A DNA stretch of 64,000 nucleotides from Yunchengibacter salinarum (GCF_037658235.1 NZ_JBBJLN010000009.1:1-64000); one strand, 5' to 3'. Numbered from the stretch's first letter, positions 24,537-33,845 are shown. Program-made: numbers and translations. Notes: generated by a model not told the origin, from the letters alone.

Positions 24537-26351
24537 TCAAACAACGGACAAGGCCTCGTCATCATCGGGCTGGGCCACCGCGTCACCGGCCAGTAGCATT
24601 TCATTGTGCGCCGCACCAGCCGGAACCATGGGGAAGCAGTTTTCCAGCTTGGCCACGCGACAATCCATCACCACCGGGCCGTCATGGTCGATCATGGCCT
24701 GTATGGCCGCATCCAGGTCCGCCGGGTCTTCCACCCGCATTCCCTTGATGCCGAACGCTTCCGCCAGCGCCACGAAATCCGGCAGCGCTTCGGAATAGCT
24801 CTGGCTGCGGCGGCCATCATAGGTCAAATCCTGCCACTGACGCACCATGCCCATATATTCATTGTTCACGATGAACACCTTGACCGGCAGATTGTACTGC
24901 CGCGCCGTGGCCAGCTCCTGAATGTTCATCTGGATGGACGCTTCACCCGCCACATCGATCACCAGCCGGTCGGGGAAGGCCATCTGCGCCCCGATGGCGG
25001 CGGGCAGGCCATAGCCCATGGTGCCGAGTCCGCCGGATGTGAGCCAGCGGTTCGGCTTCTTGAAGCCGATGAACTGGGCCGCCCACATCTGATGCTGACC
25101 CACTTCGGTGGCGATGATCGGGTCCCGATCCGTGGTCAGCGCATCCAGCCGTTCCAGCGCCTTTTGCGGCATGATCACCGTGTCACTGTCCGTATAAGCC
25201 AGGCAGCGCCGATCCCGCCAGGTGCCGATCTGCGACCACCAGGGGCCCAGGTCCGGCGTTTCCCGGCCTTCGGTTTCCGCCTTCCAGTGGGCGATCATGC
25301 GGCCCAGCACATTGGCGGCATCCCCCACAATGGGCAGGTCAACCGCCACATTCTTGTTGATCGACGACAGATCAATATCGATCTGGATTTTCCTGGACCC
25401 CGGCGAGAAGGCATCCACCCGCCCGGTCACGCGGTCATCGAACCGGGCCCCCACGGCGAGCATCACGTCGCAGTCATGCATGGCGTGATTCGCTTCCCAG
25501 GTGCCGTGCATTCCAAGCATACCCAGAAACTGCGAATCACCGGCGGGATAGGCGCCCAGCCCCATCAGCGTGGATGTGACCGGAAAACCGGTCATGCGGG
25601 CAAAGGCGATCAACAGGTCCGTCGCCCGCGGCCCGGCATTGATGACACCGCCGCCCGAATAGATGATCGGGCGTTTCGCGTTCGCCAGCAGCCGAACCGC
25701 TTCCAGAATGGCATCTTCGTCACCATGGGTCTTCGGGCGATAGGTGCGATGCTCCACCATGCCGTCTTCCCGGAACGGCGCCTTTTCGATCTGCACATCC
25801 TTGGGCAGGTCCACCACCACAGGGCCGGGGCGGCCATTGGTGGCCACGTAAAAAGCTTCCCGCAGCACGCGGGGCACGTCCGCCGTGTCCTTGATCAGAT
25901 AATTGTGCTTGGTGCAGGGCCGCGTGATACCCACCGTGTCCGCTTCCTGAAAGGCATCATTGCCGATCAGATGGCGCGCCACCTGCCCGGTCAGGCAGAC
26001 CAGCGGTATGGAATCCAGCATGGCATCGGTCAGCCCGGTCACCGCATTGGTCGCGCCCGGCCCGGATGTGACCAGCAGCACGCCCGGCTTGCCGGTGGCG
26101 CGGGCATAGCCTTCCGCCGCATGGGCCGCCGCCTGTTCGTGGCGCACCAGCACATGCTCAATCCCCGCATCGTGGAACAGCGCGTCATAGATGGGCAGAA
26201 CGGCGCCGCCCGGATAGCCGAAAATGGTGTCCACACCCATTTCCTTCAGGACCCGCAGCACCATCTGCGCGCCGGAGAGGTTTTCCTCACTCTCTCCCGC
26301 GCCAGCCGAGTGATCGGCCGGTCGGATAACATCGGGTTGCTGAACAGTCAT
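24537..26351 (-). CDS. ilvB: Acetolactate synthase large subunit
   Basis: Encodes 604 residues of the ThDP-dependent acetohydroxyacid synthase. The catalytic Glu72 lies in VRHEQAAAHAAEGYARA, the FAD-binding middle domain is about 200-350, and the C-terminal ThDP domain ends with residues near 590. The ThDP/Mg motif normally written GDG reads GEA here (469-471), with NN at 496-497, so the usual Mg-ligand Asp is Glu. It condenses pyruvate to acetolactate or with 2-oxobutyrate. The start at 26351 has AGAGGA 5 nt upstream; MTEDAM at 26366 is the alternative. A folded leader precedes it. Confidence 0.96.
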   Translation of the reverse strand: MTVQQPDVIRPADHSAGAGESEENLSGAQMVLRVLKEMGVDTIFGYPGGAVLPIYDALFHDAGIEHVLVRHEQAAAHAAEGYARATGKPGVLLVTSGPGATNAVTGLTDAMLDSIPLVCLTGQVARHLIGNDAFQEADTVGITRPCTKHNYLIKDTADVPRVLREAFYVATNGRPGPVVVDLPKDVQIEKAPFREDGMVEHRTYRPKTHGDEDAILEAVRLLANAKRPIIYSGGGVINAGPRATDLLIAFARMTGFPVTSTLMGLGAYPAGDSQFLGMLGMHGTWEANHAMHDCDVMLAVGARFDDRVTGRVDAFSPGSRKIQIDIDLSSINKNVAVDLPIVGDAANVLGRMIAHWKAETEGRETPDLGPWWSQIGTWRDRRCLAYTDSDTVIMPQKALERLDALTTDRDPIIATEVGQHQMWAAQFIGFKKPNRWLTSGGLGTMGYGLPAAIGAQMAFPDRLVIDVAGEASIQMNIQELATARQYNLPVKVFIVNNEYMGMVRQWQDLTYDGRRSQSYSEALPDFVALAEAFGIKGMRVEDPADLDAAIQAMIDHDGPVVMDCRVAKLENCFPMVPAGAAHNEMLLAGDAVAQPDDDEALSVV

Positions 26352-26622
26352 GGCGTCCTCTGTCATTACCGCAAAAAAAACATGCCCACACCGGCGCCGT
26401 TTCCCCCTTGTCGCCAAGGGGGCCCGGCGACACCAGGACGGCGCCCGGCGCACCCCGGTGGGGCGAGAAAGCCGGTAACCGGTGAACAAAGGGGCGCGCA
26501 ACCGACAAGCCGGAAGCGCGCCCGCTCAAGGAATGGGCAATAGTGGCCCGATCTGCAAAGTCCACCTGTCATCCACGTCGTCGTGGGCGTTGGCAACGTG
26601 GATGTGCAATCCATAGCTTTTC
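26352..26622 (-). promoter_or_regulatory. Folded leader upstream of ilvB, possible attenuator
   Basis: Between miaA and ilvB the minus strand contains a compound hairpin: GGCGCCGT (26393-26400) with ACGGCGCC (26438-26445) enclosing CCCCCTTG (26403-26410) with CAAGGGGG (26415-26422, 4-nt loop). A run of eight T follows 12 nt later (26373-26380). Other palindromes (CCGGTTACCGG, CCCCACCGGGG) could compete. An ATG at 26614 opens a short frame beginning MDCTSTLPTPTTTW, with five Thr in its first 14 residues, which could be a leader peptide. The T-run is not directly next to the stem, so classic termination is uncertain. Confidence 0.4.
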
Positions 26623-26631
26623 AATTATTTC

Positions 26632-27573
26632 CTAGTCAACCGTTTTTTGCATTATTTCAGAAACAATTTTTCCCAAATTGCTTTGTGTTTCTTGCGCATC
26701 CAGTCTGCCCCAGTGACCGAAGCGGTTTCTCAGCCAGGTAAGCTGCCGCTTTGCGAACTGGCGGGTCTGCTGCTTGGCAAGGCGCACCGCATCATCTTCA
26801 TCCAGCGTCCCTTCCAGCAAGCGCAACAGGGGTGGCACGCCGAGCGAGCGCATCACCGGCAGATTCGGGTCCAGCCCGCGCGCCCGAAGCGCGGCCACTT
26901 CATCCAGCACGCCAGACGCCATCATGGCATCGAATCGCTGCTCTATGCGTGCATATAGCTGATCGCGCGGCCAGGTGATCACATATTTTCCCACCCTGCC
27001 CGCCTGATCCGCCGCCGCCAGCGGGCCGGGCACGGTTTCCCGCTGCCAGTCGCTCAGGCAGCGCCCCGTGGCGCGCACCACTTCCAGCCCGCGCGCAATG
27101 CGCTGGCTGTCACCGGGGGCGAGTCGGGCGGCCAGCGCCGGGTCCAGCCTTTTGAGATCGACGTGCAGTGCCTCCGGCCCCCGTTCCGCCATCTCGGCCC
27201 GCACATCGGCGCGCACAGGGTCGGGAATATCGGGAACCGGCGCGAGGCCATCCAGCAATGCGGTAAAATAAAGCCCCGTGCCGCCCACCAGAACCGGCAG
27301 ACGCCCGGCGGCCACCGACTCGGCCATGGCGGCTTCCGCCGCCGCCGCCCATTCCGCCACGGAACAGGCCCGCGCGCCGTCCCACTCCCCGAACAGTCGA
27401 TGCGGGGCGCGGGCCTCCTCCGCCGCGTCGGGCCGGGCGGTCAGCAGACGCAGGTCGCGGTACACCTGCATACTGTCCGCATTGATGATGGTGGCGGGCA
27501 CCGTCTCCGCCAGCGCCAGCGCCAGCGCCGACTTGCCGCTGGCGGTCGGGCCTGCAATAAGAAGGGCGCGCAT
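26632..27573 (-). CDS. miaA: tRNA dimethylallyltransferase
   Basis: Encodes 313 residues. The P-loop GPTASGKSALALALAE is at residues 8-23 and the substrate motif NADSMQVYRDL follows, with VLVGGTGLYFTALLDGL and the C-terminal KQQTRQFAKRQLTWLRNR that contacts tRNA. It adds a dimethylallyl group to A37 of tRNAs reading UNN codons. The start at 27573 (MRALLIAG) is the family start; the much longer frame reading on to 28503 is antisense to serB. It is divergent from serB, 42 bp apart. Confidence 0.97.
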   Translation of the reverse strand: MRALLIAGPTASGKSALALALAETVPATIINADSMQVYRDLRLLTARPDAAEEARAPHRLFGEWDGARACSVAEWAAAAEAAMAESVAAGRLPVLVGGTGLYFTALLDGLAPVPDIPDPVRADVRAEMAERGPEALHVDLKRLDPALAARLAPGDSQRIARGLEVVRATGRCLSDWQRETVPGPLAAADQAGRVGKYVITWPRDQLYARIEQRFDAMMASGVLDEVAALRARGLDPNLPVMRSLGVPPLLRLLEGTLDEDDAVRLAKQQTRQFAKRQLTWLRNRFGHWGRLDAQETQSNLGKIVSEIMQKTVD

Positions 27574-27615
27574 GAGGGACGTCCTTTGCCTGTTTTTGTT
27601 CCAAGGGGATAGCCA

Positions 27616-28506
27616 GTGGATAGAGTGGTGACGCTGATCGTCAAGCCCGGTGACCGGGCGAGCCTGTTGAAAGCCGGTCTGGAGGCGGAGCGGATCATTG
27701 CCGCCGCCGGGGCGCAGGTGGGCGAACGTGTCTTTCTGGCCGACGATGGCGCGCTGGATCTGCCCTTTACCGGCGGCGACCCGGAAGAGCTGTCCGTGGC
27801 GCTGGGTGTGGCGCTGGCCGCGCTGCCCGTGGACCATGCCGTGCAGCGCCAGGATGCGCGCCGCGCCCGGCTTCTGTTGGCGGATATGGACAGCACCATG
27901 ATCACCGTGGAATGCATCGACGAACTGGCCGACTTTGCCGGAATCAAGGATGCGGTGGCGCGGGTCACTGAAGCCGCCATGCGCGGCGAACTGGATTTCG
28001 AAGGCGCGCTGACCGAGCGGGTGGCCCTGCTGGCAGGCATGGATGCCACCGTGATCGATCGTTGCCTGAAAGAACGGGTGCGCCTCACCAGCGGCGCCCG
28101 CCCCATGATGGACCGGATGGTGCAGGAAGGCGTGCTGACCGCCCTGGTTTCCGGTGGCTTCACCGCATTCACGGATCGGGTGGCGGCGGATCTGGGCTTT
28201 CACATTACCCGCGCCAACCGGCTGGACATTCAGAACGGCAAGCTGACCGGGCGCGTGATCCCGCCGATCTGCGGCGCCGAAACCAAGCTGGAGACTCTGC
28301 GGACGCTGAAGGGTGACCATCTGGCACCCGGCGAGCTTGTGATGGCCGTGGGCGACGGCGCCAATGACGCCGCCATGCTTGAAGCGGCGGACATGGGCGT
28401 GGCCTTTCACGCAAAGCCACGAGCCAAGGAAGCGGCGAATGTGGTCATCGACCATGGCGACCTGACCGCCCTGCTCTATCTGCAAGGGCTGAGCCCAGAA
28501 CACTGA
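27616..28506 (+). CDS. serB: Phosphoserine phosphatase
   Basis: Encodes 296 residues of the HAD superfamily. Motif I is LADMDSTMITVECID with nucleophile Asp90 and Asp92; motif II is LVSGGFTAF and motif IV VMAVGDGANDAAML. The N-terminal 80 residues form the ACT-like domain common to proteobacterial SerB. It removes phosphate from phosphoserine in the last step of serine synthesis. The 3' end, including the stop, lies in a 14-bp tandem repeat, so the C-terminal residues SPEH arise from repeat sequence. Confidence 0.96.
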   Translation: MDRVVTLIVKPGDRASLLKAGLEAERIIAAAGAQVGERVFLADDGALDLPFTGGDPEELSVALGVALAALPVDHAVQRQDARRARLLLADMDSTMITVECIDELADFAGIKDAVARVTEAAMRGELDFEGALTERVALLAGMDATVIDRCLKERVRLTSGARPMMDRMVQEGVLTALVSGGFTAFTDRVAADLGFHITRANRLDIQNGKLTGRVIPPICGAETKLETLRTLKGDHLAPGELVMAVGDGANDAAMLEAADMGVAFHAKPRAKEAANVVIDHGDLTALLYLQGLSPEH

Positions 28507-28538
28507 GCCCAGAACACTGAGCCCAGAACACTGAGCCC
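28491..28538 (+). repeat. 14-bp tandem repeat across the serB stop codon
   Basis: Three perfect copies of GAGCCCAGAACACT (28491-28504, 28505-28518, 28519-28532) and a partial fourth. The serB stop TGA (28504-28506) spans the first junction. Because 14 is not a multiple of three, unit gain or loss before the stop would change the C-terminus. Confidence 0.9.
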
Positions 28539-28609
28539 CACACGCCGGCCAAGGGGAAGCGGGCCTGAACTTGCCCCTGCCGTTTCAATTCCTTCCCCCC
28601 CCCCACAGC

Positions 28610-28638
28610 AAAAAAGCCGACCCCCATGGGGGCCGGCT
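28610..28638. terminator. Terminator between convergent serB and degP
   Basis: GCCG-A-CCCCC and GGGGG-C-CGGC (28616-28636) form a near-perfect hairpin. On the minus strand it is followed by six T (28610-28615), so it terminates degP efficiently. On the plus strand it is followed by CTTCTCGTTT, weaker, for serB. Confidence 0.8.
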
Positions 28639-28670
28639 TCTCGTTTGATGCGAAACTGGCGAGACGGCGG

Positions 28671-30188
28671 TTATTCCGCCTCTTCCTCCGTCAGTTTCAG
28701 CGGCAGGTGAGCCGTATTGCCGCGATAGTGGATCAGCAGCAGCACCGTGTCCCGGCCCTGCTCCTTCGCGTCCCCGATCACCGACAGCACATCCTGCGGG
28801 TTTTCCACCGGGCGCTGATTGATCCGCATGATCACCGCACCCCGGCGCACGCCGGCCCCGTAAGCTTCGCTGGACCGCTCCACCTTGGTCACGGCCACGC
28901 CGTCCACTTCGTCCGGCACGCGAAGCTGACGGCGCATGTCATTGGTCAGCGCTTTCAGCTCCATACCCTCGATCAGGTCCGGCCCGGCAAACTGGTCGGA
29001 ATCGCCCTGGCCGCCGCCCTGGGCGGCTTCCAGCTCTTCGGGATATTCGCCGGTGGTCAGGGTCAGGGTCTTCTTGTCACCGTCCCGCAGGATCAGCAGC
29101 GACACGTCCTTGCCGATATCCGTGCGCGCCACCAGGCGGGACAGGGAATTGGCCTTGTCGCCCACCTTCTTGCCGTCCCATTGCAGGATGATATCGCCCG
29201 TTTTCACACCGGCCCCTTCTGCGGGGCTGTCGGGGAAAACGCGGCTGACAATGGCGCCCCTGGCTTCTTCAAGGCCGAGCGAGCGGGCGATCGCCGCGTT
29301 CACATCCTGAATGGAGACACCAAGCCAGCCCCGGCGCACCTTGCCGTTTTCCTTGAGTTGATCGATCACATAGCGCGCATCATTGGACGGAATGGCGAAA
29401 CCGATGCCCACATTGCCGCCGGAAGGCGAGAAGATCGCGGTGTTCACACCGATCACTTCCCCTTCCATATTGAACATCGGCCCGCCGCTATTGCCGCGAT
29501 TGATGGCCGCATCGGTCTGAATATAGTTCACATAGCCAGCGGCATCGATCGGGCGATTGCGCGCCGAAATGATCCCGGCGGTCACCGAATGGCCAATGCC
29601 GAACGGGTTGCCGATGGCCATGATCCAGTCGCCGATACGGTCCTCGTCACTGTCTCCGAAGGATACGGTCGGCAGATCCCCGTCAGCCTTGATTTTCAGC
29701 AGCGCCAGATCGGTGCGATCATCCCGGCCCACGATCTCGGCGGAATATTCTTCCCCACCCATGGTCAGCACGGTGATCTCGTCGGCTTTTTCCACCACAT
29801 GGTTGTTGGTCACCACATAGCCGCTCTTGTCCACGATGAAGCCGGAACCGAGCGAGCGCGCCTCCCTGGGTTCACCATTGCCGCGACCGCCGAAACGCTC
29901 CTGGAATTCCTCGAAAAATTCACCAAAGGGCATACCCTCCGGTACGTTGAAATTGCGCTCGCTGTTCTCGATCACCTGAACGGTGGAAATATTGACCACG
30001 GCGGGGGACAGCTCCTCCGCCAGATCGGCGAAGGATTCCGGCGCACCGCGGGCGGCAGCCGGCTGCGAACCCAGCACCAGCGCCGCCACGAGGGCGAGCG
30101 CCGCAATGGGCGCCAGCGACCAGCGGGTCACGGCATGGGGATGTTGGGCGCGCGCCGCCACGGCGCGGGATCGGGTAAATGCAGTCAC
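28671..30188 (-). CDS. degP: Do-family periplasmic serine endoprotease
   Basis: Encodes 505 residues. An N-terminal signal/anchor (about 24-46), a trypsin-like domain with the catalytic triad His130 (TNNHVV), Asp160 (DRTDLAL) and Ser234 (RGNSGGP), and two PDZ domains (about 275-370 and 405-495) give the DegP/DegQ/MucD layout. It degrades or refolds misfolded envelope proteins. The start is GTG at 30188 with AAGGAG 8 nt upstream. DUF2065 and hflKC follow upstream on the same strand, as is common in alphaproteobacteria, forming a membrane quality-control cluster. Confidence 0.96.
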   Translation of the reverse strand: MTAFTRSRAVAARAQHPHAVTRWSLAPIAALALVAALVLGSQPAAARGAPESFADLAEELSPAVVNISTVQVIENSERNFNVPEGMPFGEFFEEFQERFGGRGNGEPREARSLGSGFIVDKSGYVVTNNHVVEKADEITVLTMGGEEYSAEIVGRDDRTDLALLKIKADGDLPTVSFGDSDEDRIGDWIMAIGNPFGIGHSVTAGIISARNRPIDAAGYVNYIQTDAAINRGNSGGPMFNMEGEVIGVNTAIFSPSGGNVGIGFAIPSNDARYVIDQLKENGKVRRGWLGVSIQDVNAAIARSLGLEEARGAIVSRVFPDSPAEGAGVKTGDIILQWDGKKVGDKANSLSRLVARTDIGKDVSLLILRDGDKKTLTLTTGEYPEELEAAQGGGQGDSDQFAGPDLIEGMELKALTNDMRRQLRVPDEVDGVAVTKVERSSEAYGAGVRRGAVIMRINQRPVENPQDVLSVIGDAKEQGRDTVLLLIHYRGNTAHLPLKLTEEEAE

Positions 30189-30306
30189 TCCACAGGCTCC
30201 TTGTTAAATACTTTTCATGCCGCACCGGGCCGCGGCTCTCATAGCCAGATGGGGCCGGTGCGGCCGGGGTTCAACCCGTCAGGCCGACGCAAGCGCTTTT
30301 CCCGAA

Positions 30307-30501
30307 TCATCCCCCGCGCGCCAGCCACACGATCGCAACACCGATCACGGCGGTGGTCAAGCCTGCCAGGCGTATGCTTGCGACAGGCTGTTGCAGCAAC
30401 GCGACGACCAGCACTTTCAGCCGCCCGGCCAACAGGGTGTAGAACACACCTTCCATGAACAGGGCGAGCCCCAGAGCGCTCAGGAATAGCGACCAGTCCA
30501 C
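30307..30501 (-). CDS. DUF2065 family small membrane protein
   Basis: A 64-residue protein with two transmembrane helices (about 3-22 and 40-60), beginning VDWSLFLSALGLALFMEG, typical of DUF2065. Its function is unknown, but the family regularly lies beside hflK-hflC and degP, as here. The start is GTG at 30501 with GGAG 6 nt upstream; no in-frame ATG lies at a suitable place. It follows hflC by 64 bp on the minus strand. Confidence 0.8.
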   Translation of the reverse strand: MDWSLFLSALGLALFMEGVFYTLLAGRLKVLVVALLQQPVASIRLAGLTTAVIGVAIVWLARGG

Positions 30502-30565
30502 ACCATGCTCCCGATATAACGACAAAGGCGGGGCCGATACATGACGCATCAGCCCCGCCAGAGAT

Positions 30566-31432
30566 TCACTTGTCCGTCTCGCCCATGAACAGGCGGAAGA
30601 ACTCGCTGTCCGGCGACAGCACCAGCGTGGTGTCATCCGCGCTCATGGACGCGCGATAGGCCTGAAGCGTGCGGTAGAACTTGAAGAACTCCGGGTCCTT
30701 CTCGTGCACCTTGGCGAAGGTGCCCGCCGCCACTGCTTCGGCCCGGCCACGGATCTGCTCGGATTCCTTGTCCGCCTTGGCAAGGATTTCAGACCGGCGC
30801 CGATCCGCATTGGCACGGATGCGGGATGCTTCCCGTTGACCTTCGGCCCGTTCCAGCGCGGCTTCCTGCTCCCGCTCGGCGCGCATCCGGCTGAACACGG
30901 CCTCCGAGTTGGCTTTCGGCAGGTCCACCCGGATCAGCCGCACATCGGCCACTTCAAGGCCCAGGGTCTCGGCCTTTTCATTGGTCAGCTTGCCGATCCG
31001 CTCCATCAGTGCGGCGCGCTGGCCGGACACGATGGTGAGCATGGTCTCGTCCGCAAGCACCTGCCGCACGTTGGAGAACATGATGTTCTCCAGCAGGCTG
31101 GCGGCCTTCGCCTCGGTGCGGGCCGCCTGATAGGTTTTCAGAGGGTCCACGATGCGGAACCGGGCGAAACTGTCCACCACGATGCGGCGCTGGTCTTCCG
31201 CGATCACTTCCTGCGGCGGCACGTCCAACGAAAGCAGCCGCCGGTCCAGCAGGATAACCTGTTCCACAAAGGGGGTTTTGAAGTGCAGCCCCGGTTCGGT
31301 GATGGTGCGCTTGGGCTCCCCGAACTGCACCACGATGGCCTGCTTGCGCTCATCCACGGTAAACATGGACATGCTGGCCAGAATGGCGCCCAGCGCGATC
31401 AGGACGATCAGAACGATGGAACGGATTTTCAT
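30566..31432 (-). CDS. hflC: HflC, FtsH-associated prohibitin-like protein
   Basis: Encodes 288 residues: one N-terminal transmembrane helix (about 5-24), the SPFH/band-7 domain (about 25-200) with VVQFGEPKRTITEPGLHFK, a charged coiled coil (RAEREQEAALERAEGQREAS), and the C-terminal SPDSEFFRLF. With HflK it forms a large periplasm-facing cage around the FtsH protease and restrains its action on membrane proteins. Its start overlaps the hflK stop by 4 bp. Confidence 0.96.
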   Translation of the reverse strand: MKIRSIVLIVLIALGAILASMSMFTVDERKQAIVVQFGEPKRTITEPGLHFKTPFVEQVILLDRRLLSLDVPPQEVIAEDQRRIVVDSFARFRIVDPLKTYQAARTEAKAASLLENIMFSNVRQVLADETMLTIVSGQRAALMERIGKLTNEKAETLGLEVADVRLIRVDLPKANSEAVFSRMRAEREQEAALERAEGQREASRIRANADRRRSEILAKADKESEQIRGRAEAVAAGTFAKVHEKDPEFFKFYRTLQAYRASMSADDTTLVLSPDSEFFRLFMGETDK

Positions 31433-32538
31433 TGCCGATCTCCTTGTTTGCCGGCGCTGCCGCCCGTCTTGCGTTGGATTTCAGGCAGCGGCAGATAGGG
31501 GACCGCGCCGCCCGCCTTGCCATCCAGAATGACCTTTTCCGTACCGCCCAGAACGCTTTCCATGGTTTCCAGATAAAGGCGTTCGCGGGTCACGTTCCTG
31601 GCCTTGCTGTATTCAGTCAGGATATCGTCGAAACGATCCGCCTGCCCCTGCGCGCGGTTGGTCACTTCCGCCTGATAGGCCTTGGCGGCTTCCACCGCCT
31701 TGATCGCGTGGCCTTCGGCCTCTGGGATGATCTTGTTGGCATAGGCCTGCGCCTCGTTCATGACACGGCGCCGGTCCTGCTCGGCCCGCTGCACTTCCTG
31801 GAAGGCATCGATCACCGTTTCCGGCGGGTCCGCATCGGTGATCTGCACGCGCAGAACCTCGATACCCGCCTCATATTCGTTCAGCACATCCTGCAACTGC
31901 TGATGCACTTCTTGCTGAATGCGATCACGGGCAGTGGTCAGGATCGGTTCGATCTTGTTCTGGCCCACCACTTCGCGCATGGATGACTGCGCCACCATGC
32001 GCACGGCGCTGCCGGGCTCGTTCAGATTGAACAGATATCGGCCCGCGTCCGCGATCTTCCACACCACGGTAAACTTGATCTGGACGATGTTTTCGTCCCC
32101 GGTCAGCATCAGACTCTCGTTCAGGCTTCCCATGCTGATTTCCTTGCCACCGCTCTGGCCACCCACATCGACCCGGTTTTCACTGGTCACTTTCGGGGTT
32201 TCCACGGTTTCAACCGGATAGGGTAGGTGCCAGTGCAGGCCCGGCCCGGTGCTGTCCACCCATTCGCCGAAGCGCAGCACCACGCCCTGCTCGTTGGTAT
32301 CCACGCGGTAAAAACCGCTGAACAGCCAGATCACCACCGCCACAAGCAGCAGGATGGAAAACCCGCCCTTGCCGCCGGGCATGGCCTGGCGCAGATTATC
32401 CTGCATCTTCTTCAGAAAGGCATCGATATCGGGCGGCTGGTTGCCACCACCGCCCCCGCCGCTGCCACCGCCACGGGGACCGCCGCCGCCACCGCCCCAC
32501 GGATTGGGGCGGTCGCCGCCATTGTTCTGCCAAGGCAT
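31429..32538 (-). CDS. hflK: HflK, FtsH-associated prohibitin-like protein
   Basis: Encodes 369 residues. A cytoplasmic Gly-rich N-terminus (about 1-32), one transmembrane helix (about 60-80), the SPFH domain (RVDTNEQGVVLRFGEWVDST onward), and a coiled coil with EVQRAEQDRRRVMNEAQAYA are all present. The C-terminus is polar. It is the partner of HflC and precedes it with a 4-bp overlap, indicating coupled translation. It is divergent from mrp, whose start lies 216 bp away. Confidence 0.96.
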   Translation of the reverse strand: MPWQNNGGDRPNPWGGGGGGPRGGGSGGGGGGNQPPDIDAFLKKMQDNLRQAMPGGKGGFSILLLVAVVIWLFSGFYRVDTNEQGVVLRFGEWVDSTGPGLHWHLPYPVETVETPKVTSENRVDVGGQSGGKEISMGSLNESLMLTGDENIVQIKFTVVWKIADAGRYLFNLNEPGSAVRMVAQSSMREVVGQNKIEPILTTARDRIQQEVHQQLQDVLNEYEAGIEVLRVQITDADPPETVIDAFQEVQRAEQDRRRVMNEAQAYANKIIPEAEGHAIKAVEAAKAYQAEVTNRAQGQADRFDDILTEYSKARNVTRERLYLETMESVLGGTEKVILDGKAGGAVPYLPLPEIQRKTGGSAGKQGDRQ

Positions 32539-32753
32539 AAAATTGCTCTCCCTCGTATGCGCCTGGGGCTTTCCCGCTTGACTGCGGTGCCCATTGTCTT
32601 CACCTCACGGACCAGACGGTGACACAGAGTGGCCCGCGCGCCAATGGTCCGGTTCCTGCCCCGAATATATGGTAGTACCGGGTCGCTGCAACGAATCATA
32701 TGAATTTTGTCGCCGGGCCGGGTTTGCCGGGGCGATACAGGAAAGGCTCGATC

Positions 32754-33845
32754 ATGGTGGAAAAAGCGGATGTGATGCGATCCCTGGAAGCGGTTGAAGA
32801 CCCGTCGGGCCGGGGATCGATCGTCGATTGCCGGCGCGTGGCAACCGTGGTGATCGACAAGGGTGAAGTGGGCGTGGTGCTGGACTTCAAGGACACCCCG
32901 CCCGCTGATCGCGCCGCCATGACCGAACAGGCGGAAAGCGCGGTCAAGGCATTGGACGGGGTTTCCGCCGTGAATGTGGTGATGACAGCCCTGCGCCAAA
33001 CGGGGGAAAAGGACAAGGCGGCGCCGCCCCCACCGAAAAGCGGCCCCGGCAACACGCCGCCCCCCAAGCCCAGCGCCCTGCCGGGCGTGCAATCCATCAT
33101 CGCCGTGGCCAGCGGCAAGGGCGGAGTCGGCAAATCCACCACCTCGGTCAATCTGGCACTGGCACTGCGCGATCAGGGGCTGAAAGTGGGCCTGCTGGAC
33201 GCCGACATTTTCGGCCCGTCCCTGCCCATGCTCATGGGCATCGACCAGAAACCGGAAGCCATCGACAACCGCCTGCAACCCATCGAAAAGGCGGGCATCA
33301 AGACCATGTCCATCGGCTTTCTGCTGGATGTGGACCAGCCCGTGGTGTGGCGCGGCCCGCGCGTAATGGGCGCCACCCAGCAATTGCTGAAGGATGTGGA
33401 CTGGGGGCCGCTGGACGTTCTGGTGGTGGACATGCCGCCCGGCACCGGCGACGTGCAGCTCACCATGGTCCAGCAGGTGCCGCTCACCGGGGCGGTGATC
33501 GTGTCCACGCCGCAGGACCTGGCCCTGATCGACGCACGCAAGGGCATGGGCATGTTCCACAAGGTGGATGTGCCCATTCTGGGCCTGGTGGAGAATATGA
33601 GCACCTTCATCTGCCCCGAATGCGGCACGGAATCGGCCATCTTCGGCCATGGCGGCGCCGAAGACGCGGCCAGGGTCGCCGGGGTGCCCTTCCTTGGCGC
33701 GGTGCCGCTGGCCATGCCGATCCGGGAGCAGTCGGACAAGGGAACCCCGGTGGTGGACAGCCTGCCGGACAGCCCCCACGCACGGGCCTATCACGCCATT
33801 GCGCGCGGCGTGGCCGCCCATCTGCCTCTGGCGGAGCATAGCTGA
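32754..33845 (+). CDS. mrp: Mrp/ApbC-type iron-sulfur carrier ATPase
   Basis: Encodes 363 residues. An N-terminal MIP18/DUF59 domain (about 3-80) is joined by a Pro/Lys-rich linker to a P-loop ATPase with the deviant Walker A SGKGGVGKSTTSVNLA (about 120-135) and the C-terminal CxxC in FICPECGTES that binds a bridging 4Fe-4S cluster. It carries iron-sulfur clusters to apoproteins. The start at 32754 has AGGAAAGG upstream; 32700 would add an untypical extension. Its stop is 3 bp from the convergent folA stop. Confidence 0.94.
   Translation: MVEKADVMRSLEAVEDPSGRGSIVDCRRVATVVIDKGEVGVVLDFKDTPPADRAAMTEQAESAVKALDGVSAVNVVMTALRQTGEKDKAAPPPPKSGPGNTPPPKPSALPGVQSIIAVASGKGGVGKSTTSVNLALALRDQGLKVGLLDADIFGPSLPMLMGIDQKPEAIDNRLQPIEKAGIKTMSIGFLLDVDQPVVWRGPRVMGATQQLLKDVDWGPLDVLVVDMPPGTGDVQLTMVQQVPLTGAVIVSTPQDLALIDARKGMGMFHKVDVPILGLVENMSTFICPECGTESAIFGHGGAEDAARVAGVPFLGAVPLAMPIREQSDKGTPVVDSLPDSPHARAYHAIARGVAAHLPLAEHS

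Noticed and set aside
24606..26543. A 645-codon plus-strand frame
   Set aside because: Antisense shadow of ilvB, with no domain and His/Gln/Gly-rich composition.
27574..28503. Upstream extension of the miaA frame
   Set aside because: Antisense to serB; the MiaA P-loop begins just after the ATG at 27573.
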